Part shown: positions 1 to 18,139 of the stretch, one piece after another
Numbering within the stretch: position 1 is the first letter of the stretch
Layout of the letters: each line of letters starts with the position of its first letter
Assembly (NCBI GenBank): GCA_037975125.1
Contig: CM075853.1
Span: 51,342,458-51,406,457 of the forward strand
Reading direction: 5' to 3'
Origin: Latrodectus hesperus
Lineage: Eukaryota > Arthropoda > Arachnida > Araneae > Theridiidae
Length of the DNA stretch: 64,000 nt
Notes under the pieces: model-generated
What the model was told of the DNA's origin: nothing
Seen by the model: the letters and a program-made list of their open reading frames with translations, nothing else
Databases searched by the model: none
Program-made: the position numbers and the translations under genes

Positions 1-437
1 ATGTACTAATTTATTAGGAATTTTGTCTTGAATTTATAATTGTTTTTTTAAAAATAAACAATATACACACAGAGTAAAATCAAGGCAGAAAGATCTGTAT
101 GTCAAATTTAAAAAATTAAAAAGGGAATGGTTTGTCTTATCAACGTAGATAAGTAACATTTCCGAAAATTATTGTCAAAACTTATTTCCATTAATAAATA
201 TTTTTGAATTTAATTTTGTGCTTGTTTGAAGTTGTGAAATTTTTATTATTTACTTATTTAAGATCTTTAATAATAACAAAGATGAATTTAATATTTTGCA
301 ATATAATTTAATAATATTCAGTAAAACTATATCTCAGACACTGCATAATCCTATGTTTACGATATATTTCTTTTATATATTCTTAATAAATTAATACTAT
401 CTTCATTCCCATTTTTTATTATTATTTTGAGTTTCAG

Positions 438-508
<71 letters not shown>

Positions 509-2899
509 GGTCAAATATTATACATTGATCAAAATTTATAATTAAGTAAACTAATGTTTAAAATACAAAAATTTGTATTATCAGATATATGAGACATAAA
601 AAGAAACATGTAACAAATTCATGTACTAGACAAAAGCACTTCACTATAATATAATTTATTCTAATATATTCACTTTAACGCTTTTTCATTCAAAAAATGA
701 TATACCTTTAAATTTAATATAATAACTAATTCGAATACAATATTTAAGACACAGCATATTATGTTAAAATTATTTTCAAAAAATCTTTTATATAAATTAA
801 GTTACAATATTATTATTCCTTTTTATTTTAATAATTTTATTTCTGAAACACAAAAGAAAAGGTTTACGTAACAGTTTTAATCACATTCTGGAAAATTTTG
901 GGTTTAAAAAATATTAATCATATGAAAATAGCTCATTAGGGAATAACGCTCAAAAATATTACAGTTTTTAAATAACTTTAAAGTTTTTTCTGCCGAGGAT
1001 AATTGAAAATACTGCCTTGTATTTACTTTCCTAACAATACTGAGAATTTCATAATGCAAATAAATATAACAATTATCCTATTAATACAAAGTATTTGTAT
1101 TTTATGTTATGTTTGAGAGAAAAAGAAGAATAATATAAAGCATCTCTCTCTATACTTACTTTAATATAAAGTATAGTATTTTAAATTCATTTGAAATTAC
1201 GAAAACTATAAAATTATGAGTTGAAATTACTATTATTTTGAAGTAAATAAGAATATAAGAGTAGCGCTTTACTTAAAAGCGAAATATAATGAACTGCTAT
1301 TCTCTATATCTTTTAAATTTCTCAGCTTTAAAAATATGTTGTACATTATGAAGTTAAATTATCTCCTATTCACTGTCTGAGCACAGAGAATTTTTACTTG
1401 ATAATTCAATATCATAATTTTTTTCGTTAATTTCCGATTGATAATAAAAAGAAAGTTTTATGTATGTTGCAAGCAAATTATTCACTATTTTATATGAAGT
1501 ATTCAAAATATGGTATCTGTTTTGAGAAAAAATTCCATTATTTGTTTCATTTTAACGATTGCTAAAATAAATTATTGAATCCTTTAAATAACTGGCTCTC
1601 TCATATTATTTTTCATCGTATAATTCAAAAATTACTCTTATCTACTTTCTTACTACGACAAATTACGAATTAATAATTCCCCATTTGGGTTATTACTTGA
1701 AAAACAAAGTTATTATTTGAGAGATCCTTTTATTATATTCATGAATTTATTTTGAAAATTCGCATTTTTATCAGAATCTTTACAGCGTTCGTTCATTCCT
1801 ATTACAATATCCGCATAATATTTCGTATTTTTTGTTTGTAAACTAAGCTTTACAAAATTTTCTATAATATGAGAATAGATTAATAAATTTACTACAATGT
1901 TTTTGACTTAAAAGTCGTCATCAACTTTTAAACTTTCTCCCATTTTTTTATTATTCACCATGTATGATGCTTCCCAACTAATTAAAAAATTTTTATTTTT
2001 TATGCACAATGAAATCATATTGGTATTTGAGTTTCCAAAATAATAATTGTTGATTTTATATATTCTTATAATAAAAAAATACCATAAGAAAAGCTGTGTT
2101 TTGGGGATTATTTATTGTTCTGAAATTAAACACTATATATACTTCAGAGAAATGCTTTATGTGATGGTTTGGATTATTAAATGGCAAATGATTAAAATTA
2201 AATGCGTACATTCTTGAAAAAAATTAAAATTCTTCAAGATAGAATAAATAGAATAGAAGACTTGCAACACTTGAAAACTATAAATGTAAATCCTTAGATA
2301 TTCGTATATTTTAATTCAATATAAGGCTCTAGTAAAAAAAATTTTTTTAATTTATGAAATAAAAAAACAATAAGATTTTTTCTCGTTAATTCCAAAATTT
2401 TTGTTATAACTTTTTTCAAAGGATCCTAAAACCTAATTATGTGATATATAGACATTAAAATTGCCAAATTGCAGATGAATTAAGAGTGGATGGAAAGATT
2501 GTGTGGGAGTTAGAAGAAGGGAGTAAAGGCTATCTTATGTCTAGGAAAATTATTTAATCGTAATTTATTTAAAATAAGTTGATTATGTATTCATGCTTGA
2601 GTTTGCATAAGCTTTTATTAGAATAGAAAATAAAAGCATTTTGCAGATTTATAATTAATTTAACATTAATTTAAAACATTTATATTCTATGCATTTTATT
2701 ATAATTTTTAATCCTTTAATTTTTAAATTAAAGTAACAAATAATTAATAAAAAATAAACATTACCTAAGTTATGTGTTAATTTAGTGTAAATCAATAAAA
2801 ATTGTGAATCTGAAGGTAAACAATTGCTAATATTAAAAAAAAAAAATGCCGTGATATTTAGGCGTTTCGTTTTCATGCAATAATACATTTCTGTTGAAT
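1..2899. other. AT-rich non-coding stretch
   Basis: Apart from the short (TA)n tract listed separately, I see nothing here that I can name. All frames are closed by frequent stops; the longest open frame (2655-2888, minus) is a low-complexity F/I/N/K-rich run typical of random AT-rich DNA. There are no tRNA-like, transposase-like or splice-bounded coding signatures. Confidence 0.6.
440..504. repeat. (TA)n microsatellite
   Basis: About 65 bp of alternating TA, with one G near its left edge (tatgtatata). It is the shortest of the seven separate (TA)n tracts of 60 bp or more listed as features; an eighth lies at the core of the palindrome at 30.7 kb. Confidence 0.95.
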
Positions 2900-3320
2900 C
2901 AGCTGAAATTATACAATTCAGTCAGACACATTATCTGTTAAATACAAGAACCAAATCTCCCTGCATTTTGGGGTGTATAAATAATGAAAGGTGAATGTAT
3001 CCGACGTAACGGCGATTACGATACACCCGCATAATGCCATGAAGTGTTATCTATTAATAGCACCTCGCAAACATTGATGCATATCAGATAAGCGCAGATG
3101 TGGTGTAGGACATGTATTGTTCCATCAATAACGAGGGCGTAGTCTTTTCCACTGATTCGCTCGGCTGAGTCCCTATGGCATTTGGTGAATCTTGTCATTC
3201 ATTCCGTCATTCTGTGGATTGTTACTGCAATTAACGGGTGCCGAAAGGGGTTATTTGTCTGAAGTCACCAACATTTTGCATCCAATTGAGTCCTGGACTG
3301 TTATTTTAATTTTATCGAAT
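2900..3320. other. Higher-GC island of unknown origin
   Basis: Base composition rises sharply compared with both flanks, with several CpGs. The minus strand carries a 60-codon open frame (3198-3016) containing the string KDYALVIDGT. That string is reminiscent of a segment seen in P4-type flippases (ALxIDGxTL), but the residues that should follow do not continue the match. On the minus strand a pyrimidine-containing run ends in TTGCAG near 3230, which could be a splice acceptor. It could be an old exon, a decayed retrocopy, an unclassified repeat or a regulatory island. I assign no function. Confidence 0.3.
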
Positions 3321-6300
3321 AGTGTTTTCCACTTGTCATTAAGAAACAAATTTACTAAATCTGACTAATAAGACTTGATTCGTCATAGCATTCTTATGGT
3401 ACACTTTAATTATTATGATAATATACATATGCTATGTGTATTTATATCTTATTATTTTGCATTTTAAAATCACTGTTAACTATTTTATTCTTAAATTTCC
3501 CATAAATTAATGTAAAATTTTAATTAAGTACTGATTATTTATTTTAAAATTGTATTGCATTCAAATTTTATTTGATATACTAATAGTTGTATAAATAATA
3601 GCAAAGAAAATATTAATTAATATATATCTTATAATAAGATTGACATTCTTGTTTGCACTAGAAATATTCGGTACAACTTTGTTTCACACAAAAATTTGTT
3701 AAATCTTAGCAATAGTTCAGTCCAGTTAACAACATGAAAAAAGCATTGTTTACTCTTTGACAAACATATACAAAAATATTTTTTCAATTCGTATTTTCAA
3801 TTTTCAATTTCGTAACATGTATGTAAATCTGTGTTTATACATGCATACAATAACTATGCAAATTATTATAATATGCATACATAAATAACACCATAATTGT
3901 TTAGTTATTTTATTTTTAATTTTACACCCATATATCAATTTTTCCACATATCTGGTTTTTTATAAAAACTTTTTAATTTTATGTATGAAATTTAATCTAC
4001 AAATTAACACTTGGTGTTAGAAAAAGCGAATCTCACTTTTTACCGAATGTCCAATCAATATAATATTTTATATTTGAAAAATAACCATTATTAAGCATTT
4101 AAAGCAAAGCATCTTTGAAGAAAACAAAAATTACGAATTGTGCAATTTTATACTCACATTATAAAAAATAACGACTGAACTGTAAAGTTTTAACTTACAA
4201 TCTGAGAACGAGTAGAATACTTTTTGATATTTTTCTGCACATTCCCAAGTGAATAACAAAAGCTTGCAGCATTCTTAAGAAAAAGCTCGCTTGATAAATT
4301 ATTTAAGAACTATATAATAAAAAATTTAATTCTTATCGCAGATGCCACTTAAAAATGCTTAAAAACATTTCAGCATATGATCATGATAGATGATAGTTAA
4401 GAAAAGAATTTAAGACACTTGCTTTATCATTAAATTAATCTGTAATATATTTTATTTTCAAATGTAATAATTAATAAACGCCATAAACATTAATTTATGA
4501 CGATTTTTAATTTACGAAATATTTTTAAGTAACATTTCAAGACTAATTGGTATTTTGAATTCCTCAAATCCTTTTTAAGATATATGAGATGATAATTTAT
4601 TTTAAAATACTTTTTAAGTGAGAAATATTATTACTTACAGTAGTTATTTTTTGAAGATTAGCGACATTAAGGAAAGAAAAAAATAGTTGAAAAATGAAAG
4701 GAGGAGTATTTTTATCCACAAATATAACAAAATAACTAATCTTGTTTTTGTATAAATTACATAAAAATCGTTAATATTATTTAATAGCTCTAAAAATATC
4801 CTTTTTATTATTTTTTTATTTATCTTTTAAATTATCGAATAATCGATTTTAATTTGCTTAAAACATTTAAAATTATTATTTAAATTTTTTATACAGATTC
4901 AAAAGAGACTTCATAATTAATATAGCAAGAAATACTTGATTTTTGTTGGATAAAATTAATTTCCTGAAAATTACAGCAGATCAATTTTATTTTTGGAGTT
5001 CTTAATAATCCCCACTTGCAAGCATTTTTAAAAATAAAATGAACTTTCTTAGAGCATTATTATATTATTTACGCAATCTTTTTCATTAAATATATTTTTG
5101 GAATTAAATTCCTGCATTCATTTGGTAACTAGTATTAAAATAGTTATTCGAAGTCAATAGTCAGCATTAATCTTTATGCCTTGAAAAAGATTTTCTAAAA
5201 CTTCATAATTTATATTAATCATATAGTTTATAAAAAATATATTTTTGAATGATTATTATAAACAGTTTACATTGTAAATTATCGTTATATTTATGAATAT
5301 AAAAAATATTTCAACATAATATTTGATAATTTATAACAGAAGATTGGTATTTTTAAAATCACAAAAATTTAAGAACTATGAAAAAATCAACTGTTACATT
5401 AGAAATACTTTATACAAATAACTGATAAAAATTACATTCATTATAAAGATAACGTTTAATTATAAACAAATGATAAAAATCAAGAAACAATTGAACAAAA
5501 AAATTCATAGAAGAATCCGTCGTTATATTGTCTAAATAAATTCATTTTTCAAGTCATTCAAGTACTTTTTGAGTTTATATATGTATAACCAGACCCGAGA
5601 TATTATTTTTGATGCGGAAATATATTCATTTTGATTTATTATATGAAGAAGGATACTGAAAATTTTTATTTAATTTATTAAAAGACAATTCATTAAGAAT
5701 GTCATTTTAAAGACTTTCTTTATTAAAATTAAGAAAATGGTCATCATAATTTTTAAAAAATCACAAAAAAACATTTTATCTTGAATGTTTTCAAAGTTTC
5801 ATTAATAATTTTCATTTTCTATCTCCTAACAAATACGTGTTATAAATCCGTTATCACGAGATTCATGCTAAAAATTTTTATATAATCTTACATTTTCATA
5901 AAATGACATTAACAATCTCAGATTTAGATATAATATTTAGGTTACGCACATGTATTACGAGATTTCTACTTTAAAAAATATAAACATTTTATAACAAAAA
6001 GGAAAGGAAAATAAAGGCGATAAGTGTAAAGACAATAAGAAATTTTCAATTTGCAGCATGACTATAGCGTTCAATTTAATTATTAATAATTATGCTATTT
6101 TCCTTAATATGCTTCATTATTTTCCTCAATTGAATAAAATGAAATTAAAAATTAATGGTAAGTTTTAAAGTTAATTTTTACGCATTTTGCATTCAAAGTT
6201 CTTTTTTTTTTTTTTTTGTAAGTGTGTTCTTATAAAATTTTGGTTTATATGTTGCACATACAATAATATATGCAAGTATTCTTTATAATCAAATATAAAT

Positions 6301-7000
6301 GTTTAAAAAATGTTAAGATATTTGAATGTTAAACACATTTTAAGAGTAATTTTTTTAAATAACGGCTGGCACCGGGTGACTAAACCTTCACCACAAGAAG
6401 ACAGAGAACTGCTATTCACTTATCATTCATTACCCACCAAGCATATAAGAGTAATCTAACAATATATACATTTTTTCTTTTTATCAATATAATTCAACAA
6501 CTGTTTTATTTTTTCTTTTTAAAAAACTTCAAAAGACACTAGATTACAAATAACAAATTTAAATATATGTATTATTTAACATAAATTTAAGAATAAAAAT
6601 TTCATTAATGTTTATATCAGTATGCGTTCATATAAGACAAACAGATTTATGTTGTAAAAAGCTGATATTAATTTAGCTATCAAGAAATAATTTAATTTTT
6701 TCGCGAATTTTTCCGTTTAGTTACTAAAAACGTTTTTATTAATAAAAAGGCAAATATAATTTACATTATTGTATATCTTCAAAAGGGATTCCATAATATT
6801 TTCTTTCTGCAAATTGAATGATTATAAATACATTTTGAATAGTAAAAAATAAGACATCAAGGACACGATATATAGTACATTTTCATATATACAAATTTTT
6901 ATGTTATAGAATTAATTGTATACAATTAAATAAAAAAACCGTTCTCTTTTCAGAAGTATTTGAAAAATCTTTGTCTCTAACATAAGAATGACATCACAAT
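3321..7000. other. AT-rich non-coding stretch
   Basis: No recognisable gene or repeat family. It is dominated by A/T runs and short poly-T (for example near 6200). A small higher-GC patch at about 6364-6445 (containing ggctggcaccgggtgac) stands out only by composition; I could not fit it to a tRNA or SINE pattern. Confidence 0.55.
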
Positions 7001-7600
7001 TTTCTTATTTCATTATAAGATTGATCGAACTTGAGTTTAACAAATAGCGAGAAATAATCTCTCAATATCCTAAGAACTCTTGTATACTTTCGTTCTCTGA
7101 GGCTACTAATATGAGGAGGAATAAGACTTCTAAGCGAACTTATTCAAAAATTTTGAAAAGCCTCATAAGTCATGAGAGGGAAAGATTTGGAGCTGACAGC
7201 CATTCAGAACGTAACAATGCAGAATGAGCTAAGAGACTATATCAGTCATGTTATGTAAAAATGAATTATTTCTCTAAAAATAATATCCCTTATCACAGGG
7301 AAAGCCCTCTGCAGCTGCGCGTGAAGCGAACATCATTTTTGAATCAAATAAAAAAGTAAATTTAGGCTACAAAAAATCAAAAATAATCTACTGGCTTTTC
7401 TGTTAATGTGCTGTATTTCATGAAAGTCAAAGGACCGAACGAAAGGATTGACTAAGAAACGCTTTTTTTATTTCGTCACTGTTTCCGAAAGGAAAACTCT
7501 CTCAAAATGTCTTTTACTTAAAGAAAGTGCTTTTCGCAGTCGTTGGAAACTTTTAAGTTATTGACTTCATCCCAATAAAGAGATTTATTAAATAAAAGTA
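7001..7600. other. Higher-GC island, unassigned
   Basis: A roughly 600-bp interval visibly richer in G and C than its surroundings, including ctctgcagctgcgcgtg near 7308-7324. No reading frame stays open long enough to suggest an exon and no transposon motifs are visible. It could be a conserved non-coding element or a decayed repeat. Confidence 0.3.
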
Positions 7601-10600
7601 AAAAATAAACCTAAAAAGTCCAGTATAATTAACAATCATAGACTATGAATTAAGCTATTATTACTATATGAAATTATGCATACTATTAAATAATTTAAAA
7701 TGAAATATTGTTGTTAAATTCAAGTGATTTGTAGATTTTTGAGCATTTTCTTTTCTATTACTAAATGAAAAAAATAGAATGCAAATTATAATCAAGTAAA
7801 CGTGTAAATTGTTGCTCATCAGCAAGAATACAAAAAGTTAGTTTAGGTTTATTATATTTTTAATCATGATAAAAATACATAATTAGAGATGAAATAAATG
7901 TACACATTTGCAAAAAAAATGTCCTAATTTCAAATATTATTTGGTTTTAAAAATATTAAATGAGAGACGGAAGCTTTTTTTTAGATAAAAACTGACGAAA
8001 TATTTATAAATTATGCGTATAGTAAGCTAAAATTATCATCTAGGAAGATTTTAAATTATTTTTTTTCTTTTTATTGCACTGTTTAAAGCAAAGTTAACAT
8101 ATTTTCCACATGTAACATCTTTTTTAATCGAAATGTATCTGAATGTAAAATTTTTGTCCTTCAAATCCATAGAGGCTTATGAAATGTAAACATTTATGTG
8201 AAAATGATTCTAAAGAATGTATTCATGTAAGAAACAATGCAATTATTTATGTGATATCTTAATTAATTTTATTAGTCATATTAATTACTTTAAATGATGT
8301 TCCATTCATTACATTTATTGATTGAAAATTATAACGTTTGATGAATGGTTGTATACTGATAATAAATAAAAAATTTGAACTGGAAAGCTATTGACAAATA
8401 CTAAAATTATAATTTATTTAAAATATTTATGTAAATAAATTATACAATTATTTTAAAAATTTAGTAGATTTTAAAACAGAATTTGTCCGAGAAAAATTTT
8501 CAATAAAAATTATTAACGAAAAACACTAAATCCTTGCTTAAAAGTTTTTTTTAAATATTCGATAGGGGATTTTAGTTATGCTTCATTAGTATATAATTTC
8601 AAGTAACCCAACAATTCAAAGTTAATTGTATTTACCATATTTAATTTTTCTCTATAAATATTTAAAAATTCTTGCTAGTTGCTTTGTTAATAAAATAATT
8701 AATAAAATTATACATGATTTATAATTAAAAAAAGATTTATAAAAGAAAAATCCTTTTATTGAAATTATCAAAATTTGAATAATTTATTCCATTTTTGAAA
8801 ATTCTATCATTTTTTTAAGAAAAATAATAGACTTTAATAATTAGAAAGTAAATATTTTATTTACACTAAAACCAGAATAGCAGTTATATATTATTTCGGT
8901 TATAATTATCTCTTCAATTCACAACTTGTTTCTGTTTTTAAATATCGCATGCATTCAAACACTGAAAATAATTCAAGCAATAATGAAAATCTATTATCTG
9001 GTTTCCATACTTATTTGAGTTAACTCAACTGTAATCATATGTTTTAAATTCTAAATATTTACATCGCTTCTCACCATTTTAAATAAAAATTCTCTAATGA
9101 CTAGTATAAGAAGTATTTTGATCACAAAAAATTCCTTCGATTACAACTTAAGAGTTTCATTCAAGTAATAGAAACAATTTAAACTATTCAGATTTTCTAA
9201 GAATTCACTGTTTAATCCATGAACACTTTGAAAGTTATAAAACTCAATTTTGTCCTGTTGCATCATAAAACATAACAGTTTTTATCGTTATATGTAAATT
9301 TAAATTCAAGAATAATGAAATAAATACATAAAATTGTGTTCAAAATATTAAAAAAAGGACATAACATTTAAATACTTATTCATAAAATATTAAACTATAT
9401 TTTTTAATGTTTAGTTCTTAGAAATATAAAGCAGAAATCAGGTTTTATTAAAGGCACATTTTAATAATTTTAAATTAAATAAATACTAAAATTCATATAC
9501 TGCATGCAATTATGAATGCAATATATTTTAATTGTTGAAACTAAAAGGGTTTTATAATTTCAGTATGTAATTTAATATACATCTTAAAATATTTCAAACA
9601 GAAATTCAAATTAAATAATTATGCATATTCTTGAATGCAAATATTTACCTGATTGCATAATCTAATAGTTCTTGAAAATTTCTAATGTAAGATAGAACTA
9701 AATATAAGTTAAATTAAATTAAACTAAGAAATACGAAAAAGAGATCGTCCTCATAAGTAATCAAAGCACATTGATGTGCAAAACAGAAAAATTAGTTTGA
9801 AAGCCCCATTTAAATTAAAATATCACAAGATTTAAATCCAAGAAGGGACTTAAAAATCTAATTATAAGTGTCAAAATTTTAATGCATTTCAAACTTTAAT
9901 TAAATCCATATATTGGAAAGAGATTTTAGTGTTTAGTGAAGGCTTGTTAAGCTAAACCTCATTAGAATTACGTCAAATATTAACGGCATAAAATAGTTTA
10001 TTTTTATTGATAATGCTATTTCGTATTAAACACATGCAAGAGTTTATTTTGAAACAAAATCATCACTTTCATTAGTTGTTAGAGTAACAAGCAAATTAAT
10101 TAATTTATTAGGAAGAAAATTTTAAAAATTTGTTAATTTTGATATTCTATGACAGTTTAGACAGCTAGTAAGAATCGGAAATATAATAATAAAAGCAATA
10201 AGCTCTCATAAATCTCGTTTCGTAAAGTTTGACTATTAACTTGATCTAATTAAAAATCCTTATTTCATGTAAATTTTTTCAATGATAATAATTTTCTCCT
10301 TTAAATTATAAATAAATTATAATTTTGCTATTAGAAATTTACGCCTTATTTAAAATGTCTTGAGTAATTATTTGGTAAAGAAAATTCATTATGTTACGAC
10401 TAAAGAATTGTATACAAATGTAAGCAAAAAAAATAATATCCTCTTATCGTTTACCCATTATTCAAGTCTAATAAGTACTTAGCGTTGGAAAATTGTAAAA
10501 TGAAACATCGAGGCTAGTACCAATAATAAAGCAGACTCCTTTAAGCATAAAGTTTCGAAGTCTCCTCTCTTTTTTTCGCAGTCTTTGTAAATTAGATTGT

Positions 10601-13600
10601 ATTAGATTGAAGAGAAATAGATTGTATAGTTACCAAATTTCAACAAACATTTCATTGAAATTTTCTTGTTTTAAGTTCATATATTATGCTCTAAAACAGA
10701 ATTATATAATGTAAACTCAACATAACATAATTACTATATGCTAGTAATTATATATATCTTAGTTTTTTGTCGTTAACATTTATACACGATGTTGACCCTA
10801 AACTGCAAGTTCTTAAAAAAAGCATTATTTATTCTTATTTTATTCAAAAAATATGATTTTAGATTAATAATCTAATAGTTCCGCTACAATCTGGGACGTA
10901 TTTAGATTTTTAGACAAAATTGTGTAAGTGTGCGGATGATAGTAAAAGTTGAAGTTTTTTTATTTGTAAGGAAAATAATATATTATATGTCTGTATCTAG
11001 AAGTGTCAATGTTTCTAGAAAGCATCAGTCTAGAAGCTTCAATGTCTCTATAAAAATCATCACAAACAAGCAAGTATTGTTATCGTTAGTCTTCTTTTTG
11101 TTATAGGAAAGAAACACTTTCAATACAAACCCCGATAGGTCATAAATGATTAAGGATACTTGAAAGCAGATGAAAAGCAGAGACTGAAACACTCCTTGGT
11201 TTAGCAGAAATATCTGAAAAGCAATGTTTTTCATATTCCGTTACCATTTTACATTGGAATTTATTTCTAAAATTCAACTGCATAAATTATCGTTTAAATA
11301 GTTTAGAGCAGGGCACTTTTCACATAAAAATTTGAAATTGAAATAGTCAGGGATCTACTTAAATTACCTCTTCAGTAAGACTTCTAGAAAATCAATAGCA
11401 CTAGACATTGAGAAATCTTATTTCATAGAAGAGCCTGAATAGAAATAATTGACTGCACGGCAGTCTCACAGTAATGCAATATTTTTAACTTTACTAAGGT
11501 GGCAAGTTCCGGACATTGTATGATTCGTGTCACCTCGATTTTCCTGATAAAAGCACTATGTTATAAATATTGATAATTGTAAGAATATTTGTTTACCAAT
11601 TATCTAAAACCATACATTTTTGTACAGCTTATGAAATATCCTTTATTATATGAAATTACCTCGATGCAAATTAAAGTTTGAATAAACACTCAATATGTTT
11701 CAGAGCCATTAAGACATATGTGTGTTCCTCAGATATGGTATTTCATTTTGAAATTAAAAAATTTCTCTCCGGAAAATAATTAACAAATAAATACAGGATT
11801 TTAAAGTTCCTATTTTCAAGTTTGCAATGTCTCCAAAATATAATAAATGTTTACTGAAATTTCCAATTTTTTTCTTGAATAATAATTTGAATTAATTTTT
11901 ATGAAAAACAACATTACGTCAATCATTTGCCCTGTGGTAAATACCAGTAATTATTTTTGTATAGATTAAAATTTTTTAAGTAAGTAATTTGTTATTGTTT
12001 TTAGTTCATAACAATGTGTCAATAGCAATACAAAGAGTTTGTAAATAATGGAACATTTTTATGCGCATTTACATATTATTTTATTTATAAATATGTAACT
12101 TAGCTTTTCAAATGTTAATTTATTTTCTTACAAAATATTAGAAAGAAACAAATAATTTCATTACATCAAAAAAATTTGGGAGATAAAAAACTCTACAAAA
12201 AAGAAAATAACAGATTGTTATTGAAATATTAAATAAAAGGATAAAATATTAGTTTCTAAGATGAAGAATACATATCACTTTGTAATGCTTAAGCAATAAT
12301 TTCTTGTCCCTGTTTTTAATAAAGGTAAAAAATGCTAGAAAAAAGAAGTTATCAGTTTGCCATATTTCAATAAAAACTTATATGTTTTTATGAAAATATG
12401 TCTCAAAAGTAACAGTATATGTGAAATTCAGTGAATAAATATCAACTTCAATAGTTTAAATATTACTATGAAATGATCATAAAATAAAATAAATAAAAAA
12501 AATTTGAAGAATTCACAACTATAATCCAAAAATTTTCTTGTTGAATATAAAATAGCTAATTAATATAATGTGATTTTTATAAACTACGTTTAACTTAAAA
12601 TTGCTGGCTTATTTATCATTATGATGTACAAATATTATTATAAATGTATTATTTCTTCAGAATTACCTTATTTATTTAATGATACTTTATCGTAACATTT
12701 TAAGATAATATTTAAAAATACTTGGCTTACATTTTGAAATATTTGAATCATATATACAAGTTTGCAGCAAACAGTAATTCTTTAAATTATTTTTTCTAAA
12801 TCGATAAGATATATTAAGAATTTTTGATAAAATCAAATGCAATATGTTTTGTCCTTGAATAAAGACGAAATATTAAATTTCCATGCACAAGAGAAAGAGA
12901 ATACTTAATACTTTTTTATAACTTTTCTCTTTCATGGTGAGATAAATATAGAAGACATAAATAAGAGGATTTCTGCAAAAGTACTTGTGCCCCAGACAAC
13001 AACAAATCTTTTTATTCACAAGCGAGTTTTATTCTAGTATGCTCTGGCTTCTATCCAGAACCCTTGAAGAACCTCTTTAGTTTAAATAGCATTTGATTAA
13101 AGTAACACTTCAGAGCTATAATGGAAATGAAAAGCGAGGAATTCTGGAGGAAATATTTTCACAAACATTTCACCGGCACACGAATCCATCCAAAGAAAAC
13201 AGTTTGCTTCAAGTTGGAATGAATATATTTAGATGTGATGAAAAGAATTTTATTTTAAATGAACGAGGTCCTTCAAATCATTTTTAACTGTTCATGCTTA
13301 ACTTTTTTTTACTGGTAAAAGATTTTACTTTGGAAGAAAGTCTTTTTGCTAGAGTTTGTAATCCATTGTAATTATATTAATATTTTGCTTAAAAGTTAAA
13401 CAAATTAAGCTTCACATGATTCAAAATGTTTTGCTAGAAATCGAACAAGACTCATTATGTAAAATTATAAAGAAATTTTTCGGAATAATTTGTATTTGAA
13501 ACATTATCCTCTTATCAAATCCTTCTTTATATCTGTTAAAGGATTTACTATTTAAATTCTTATCGTACTTATTTCATCTTCTCTCAAAAGTTAATCATAT

Positions 13601-14845
13601 TCATTAGTGTTTATGTTAAAATATACTTCCAATTCTTCTATATAAATCCATTCAACAACATATACATAGTTTTTGAGATATGTATATTTCAAAATATTTC
13701 CTTCATTTTTATAACATTTGTGTTTGATATAGTTTTATTCAATAACAGTGTAAAATTTAATTCCAAAAAGTTAGTTATATACAATAATCGTTATAAAGTT
13801 GCGAGAATGTAATGAAAAAATAAATTTACAAATGCTCTAATTTTCGTCTTTGTTAAAATTATACTTAACTTTCTTTTAAATGTAATTCCAATACAAACTT
13901 GCCCGCATCAAAACTATCTACTTCGCTTATAAACAGATTCAGGTATTCTGCTATATTTTAACAAATAGTATTTAAACTATTAGCAGTTGACAACCATAAA
14001 CATTACAATGCATGTGAAAATTTCCAATTATATTTATTCATTTTCAAAAAATCGAAGTAGACAATTCTATTTGAAAAGCAATTTTCTACAAACAGAGCAA
14101 ATCCAGATTTTTCTTTACTAAAGCTATAAATATTTGATTTTTAAGACTATAAAACAGAAAAGTAATCATTTCCCTTAGAAAAGGAATTAAGTATTTAGAA
14201 ATAAAGAAATAATGTAGTACACAAATCAAACTTTTGCATTTTTAATGAATTCAAGAGAATGTGAAAGAAAATACATTAATAAAAGGAAAGTCAGCTCACA
14301 AATATTTTTAAAAAAGTATACTCTACTTTCAATAAAGAGATAAACCTATTTTGTTTTTGGTTTTCTTATAAAATTTGATTTTAGAATCTCTTTTGTCTTT
14401 CACACAAAATCTGATTTCTCTCAAAGAGAATTGAAAATTCAGTCACTGAATTTATTTTCACAATCATAAAAAATTGCGAACTTTATTTCTCCTATTTTCT
14501 TTGTTTACCAAATTTCTTTCCGAATGTTATTATTCACAAAATCTCTGCTTAAGAAGTTAAGCTGATATATTTTTATTTTAAAACTATTTATGTATGTATG
14601 GATTAACCTATGGATGTGCATTCTATAGAAGGTATTGACAATAAAATTTATGTGTTTGTTGATTAAAAAATAAATTCGGAAGCTAAAAATTTAGACCTTA
14701 ATATAGCCAGAAATTGGTTTTAAAACAGTTAACCATTTAACAATGTCATGCTATCGTTTATTTTATTCTGAATGGTCTAGAGCTCCACAATGTCATTCTG
14801 CCAGCAATTGTCATCTCAAAATATTTTTCACACAATTCCTATCTC
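7601..14845. other. AT-rich non-coding stretch
   Basis: No nameable gene or element. A 64-codon frame at 13093-13287 (plus) has more balanced amino-acid composition than the usual AT-rich noise, but no motif and no plausible splice frame. A short perfect hairpin (GACTGC-acg-GCAGTC) lies near 11,450. Otherwise it is simple AT-rich sequence. Confidence 0.5.
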
Positions 14846-17886
<3,041 letters not shown>

Positions 17887-18139
17887 TTTAAAAGAATATT
17901 TTTTCATCTGAATATGCAAAGGACATTTAAATCATAAATATTTCCACTTATGTAATTTGATACAGTATGACTATACATACTTGTTGTAAAATTTGTCATG
18001 CCTTATTTATGAAAGAACTTGCACTTACATCCATGATATAAAATTTTAAATTAAAAATGTTATTTCAAAGTTAAATGAAACACTAAGCTTAAGATTTTAC
18101 TATATGTCTTGAAGAAAACTTGTAGAACGTTGTTTTATA

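Noticed and set aside
3016..3198. Exon of a P4-type phospholipid flippase
   Set aside because: Only about eight residues (ALVIDGT and neighbours) resemble the family. The residues that should follow are absent, and no second block is found nearby.
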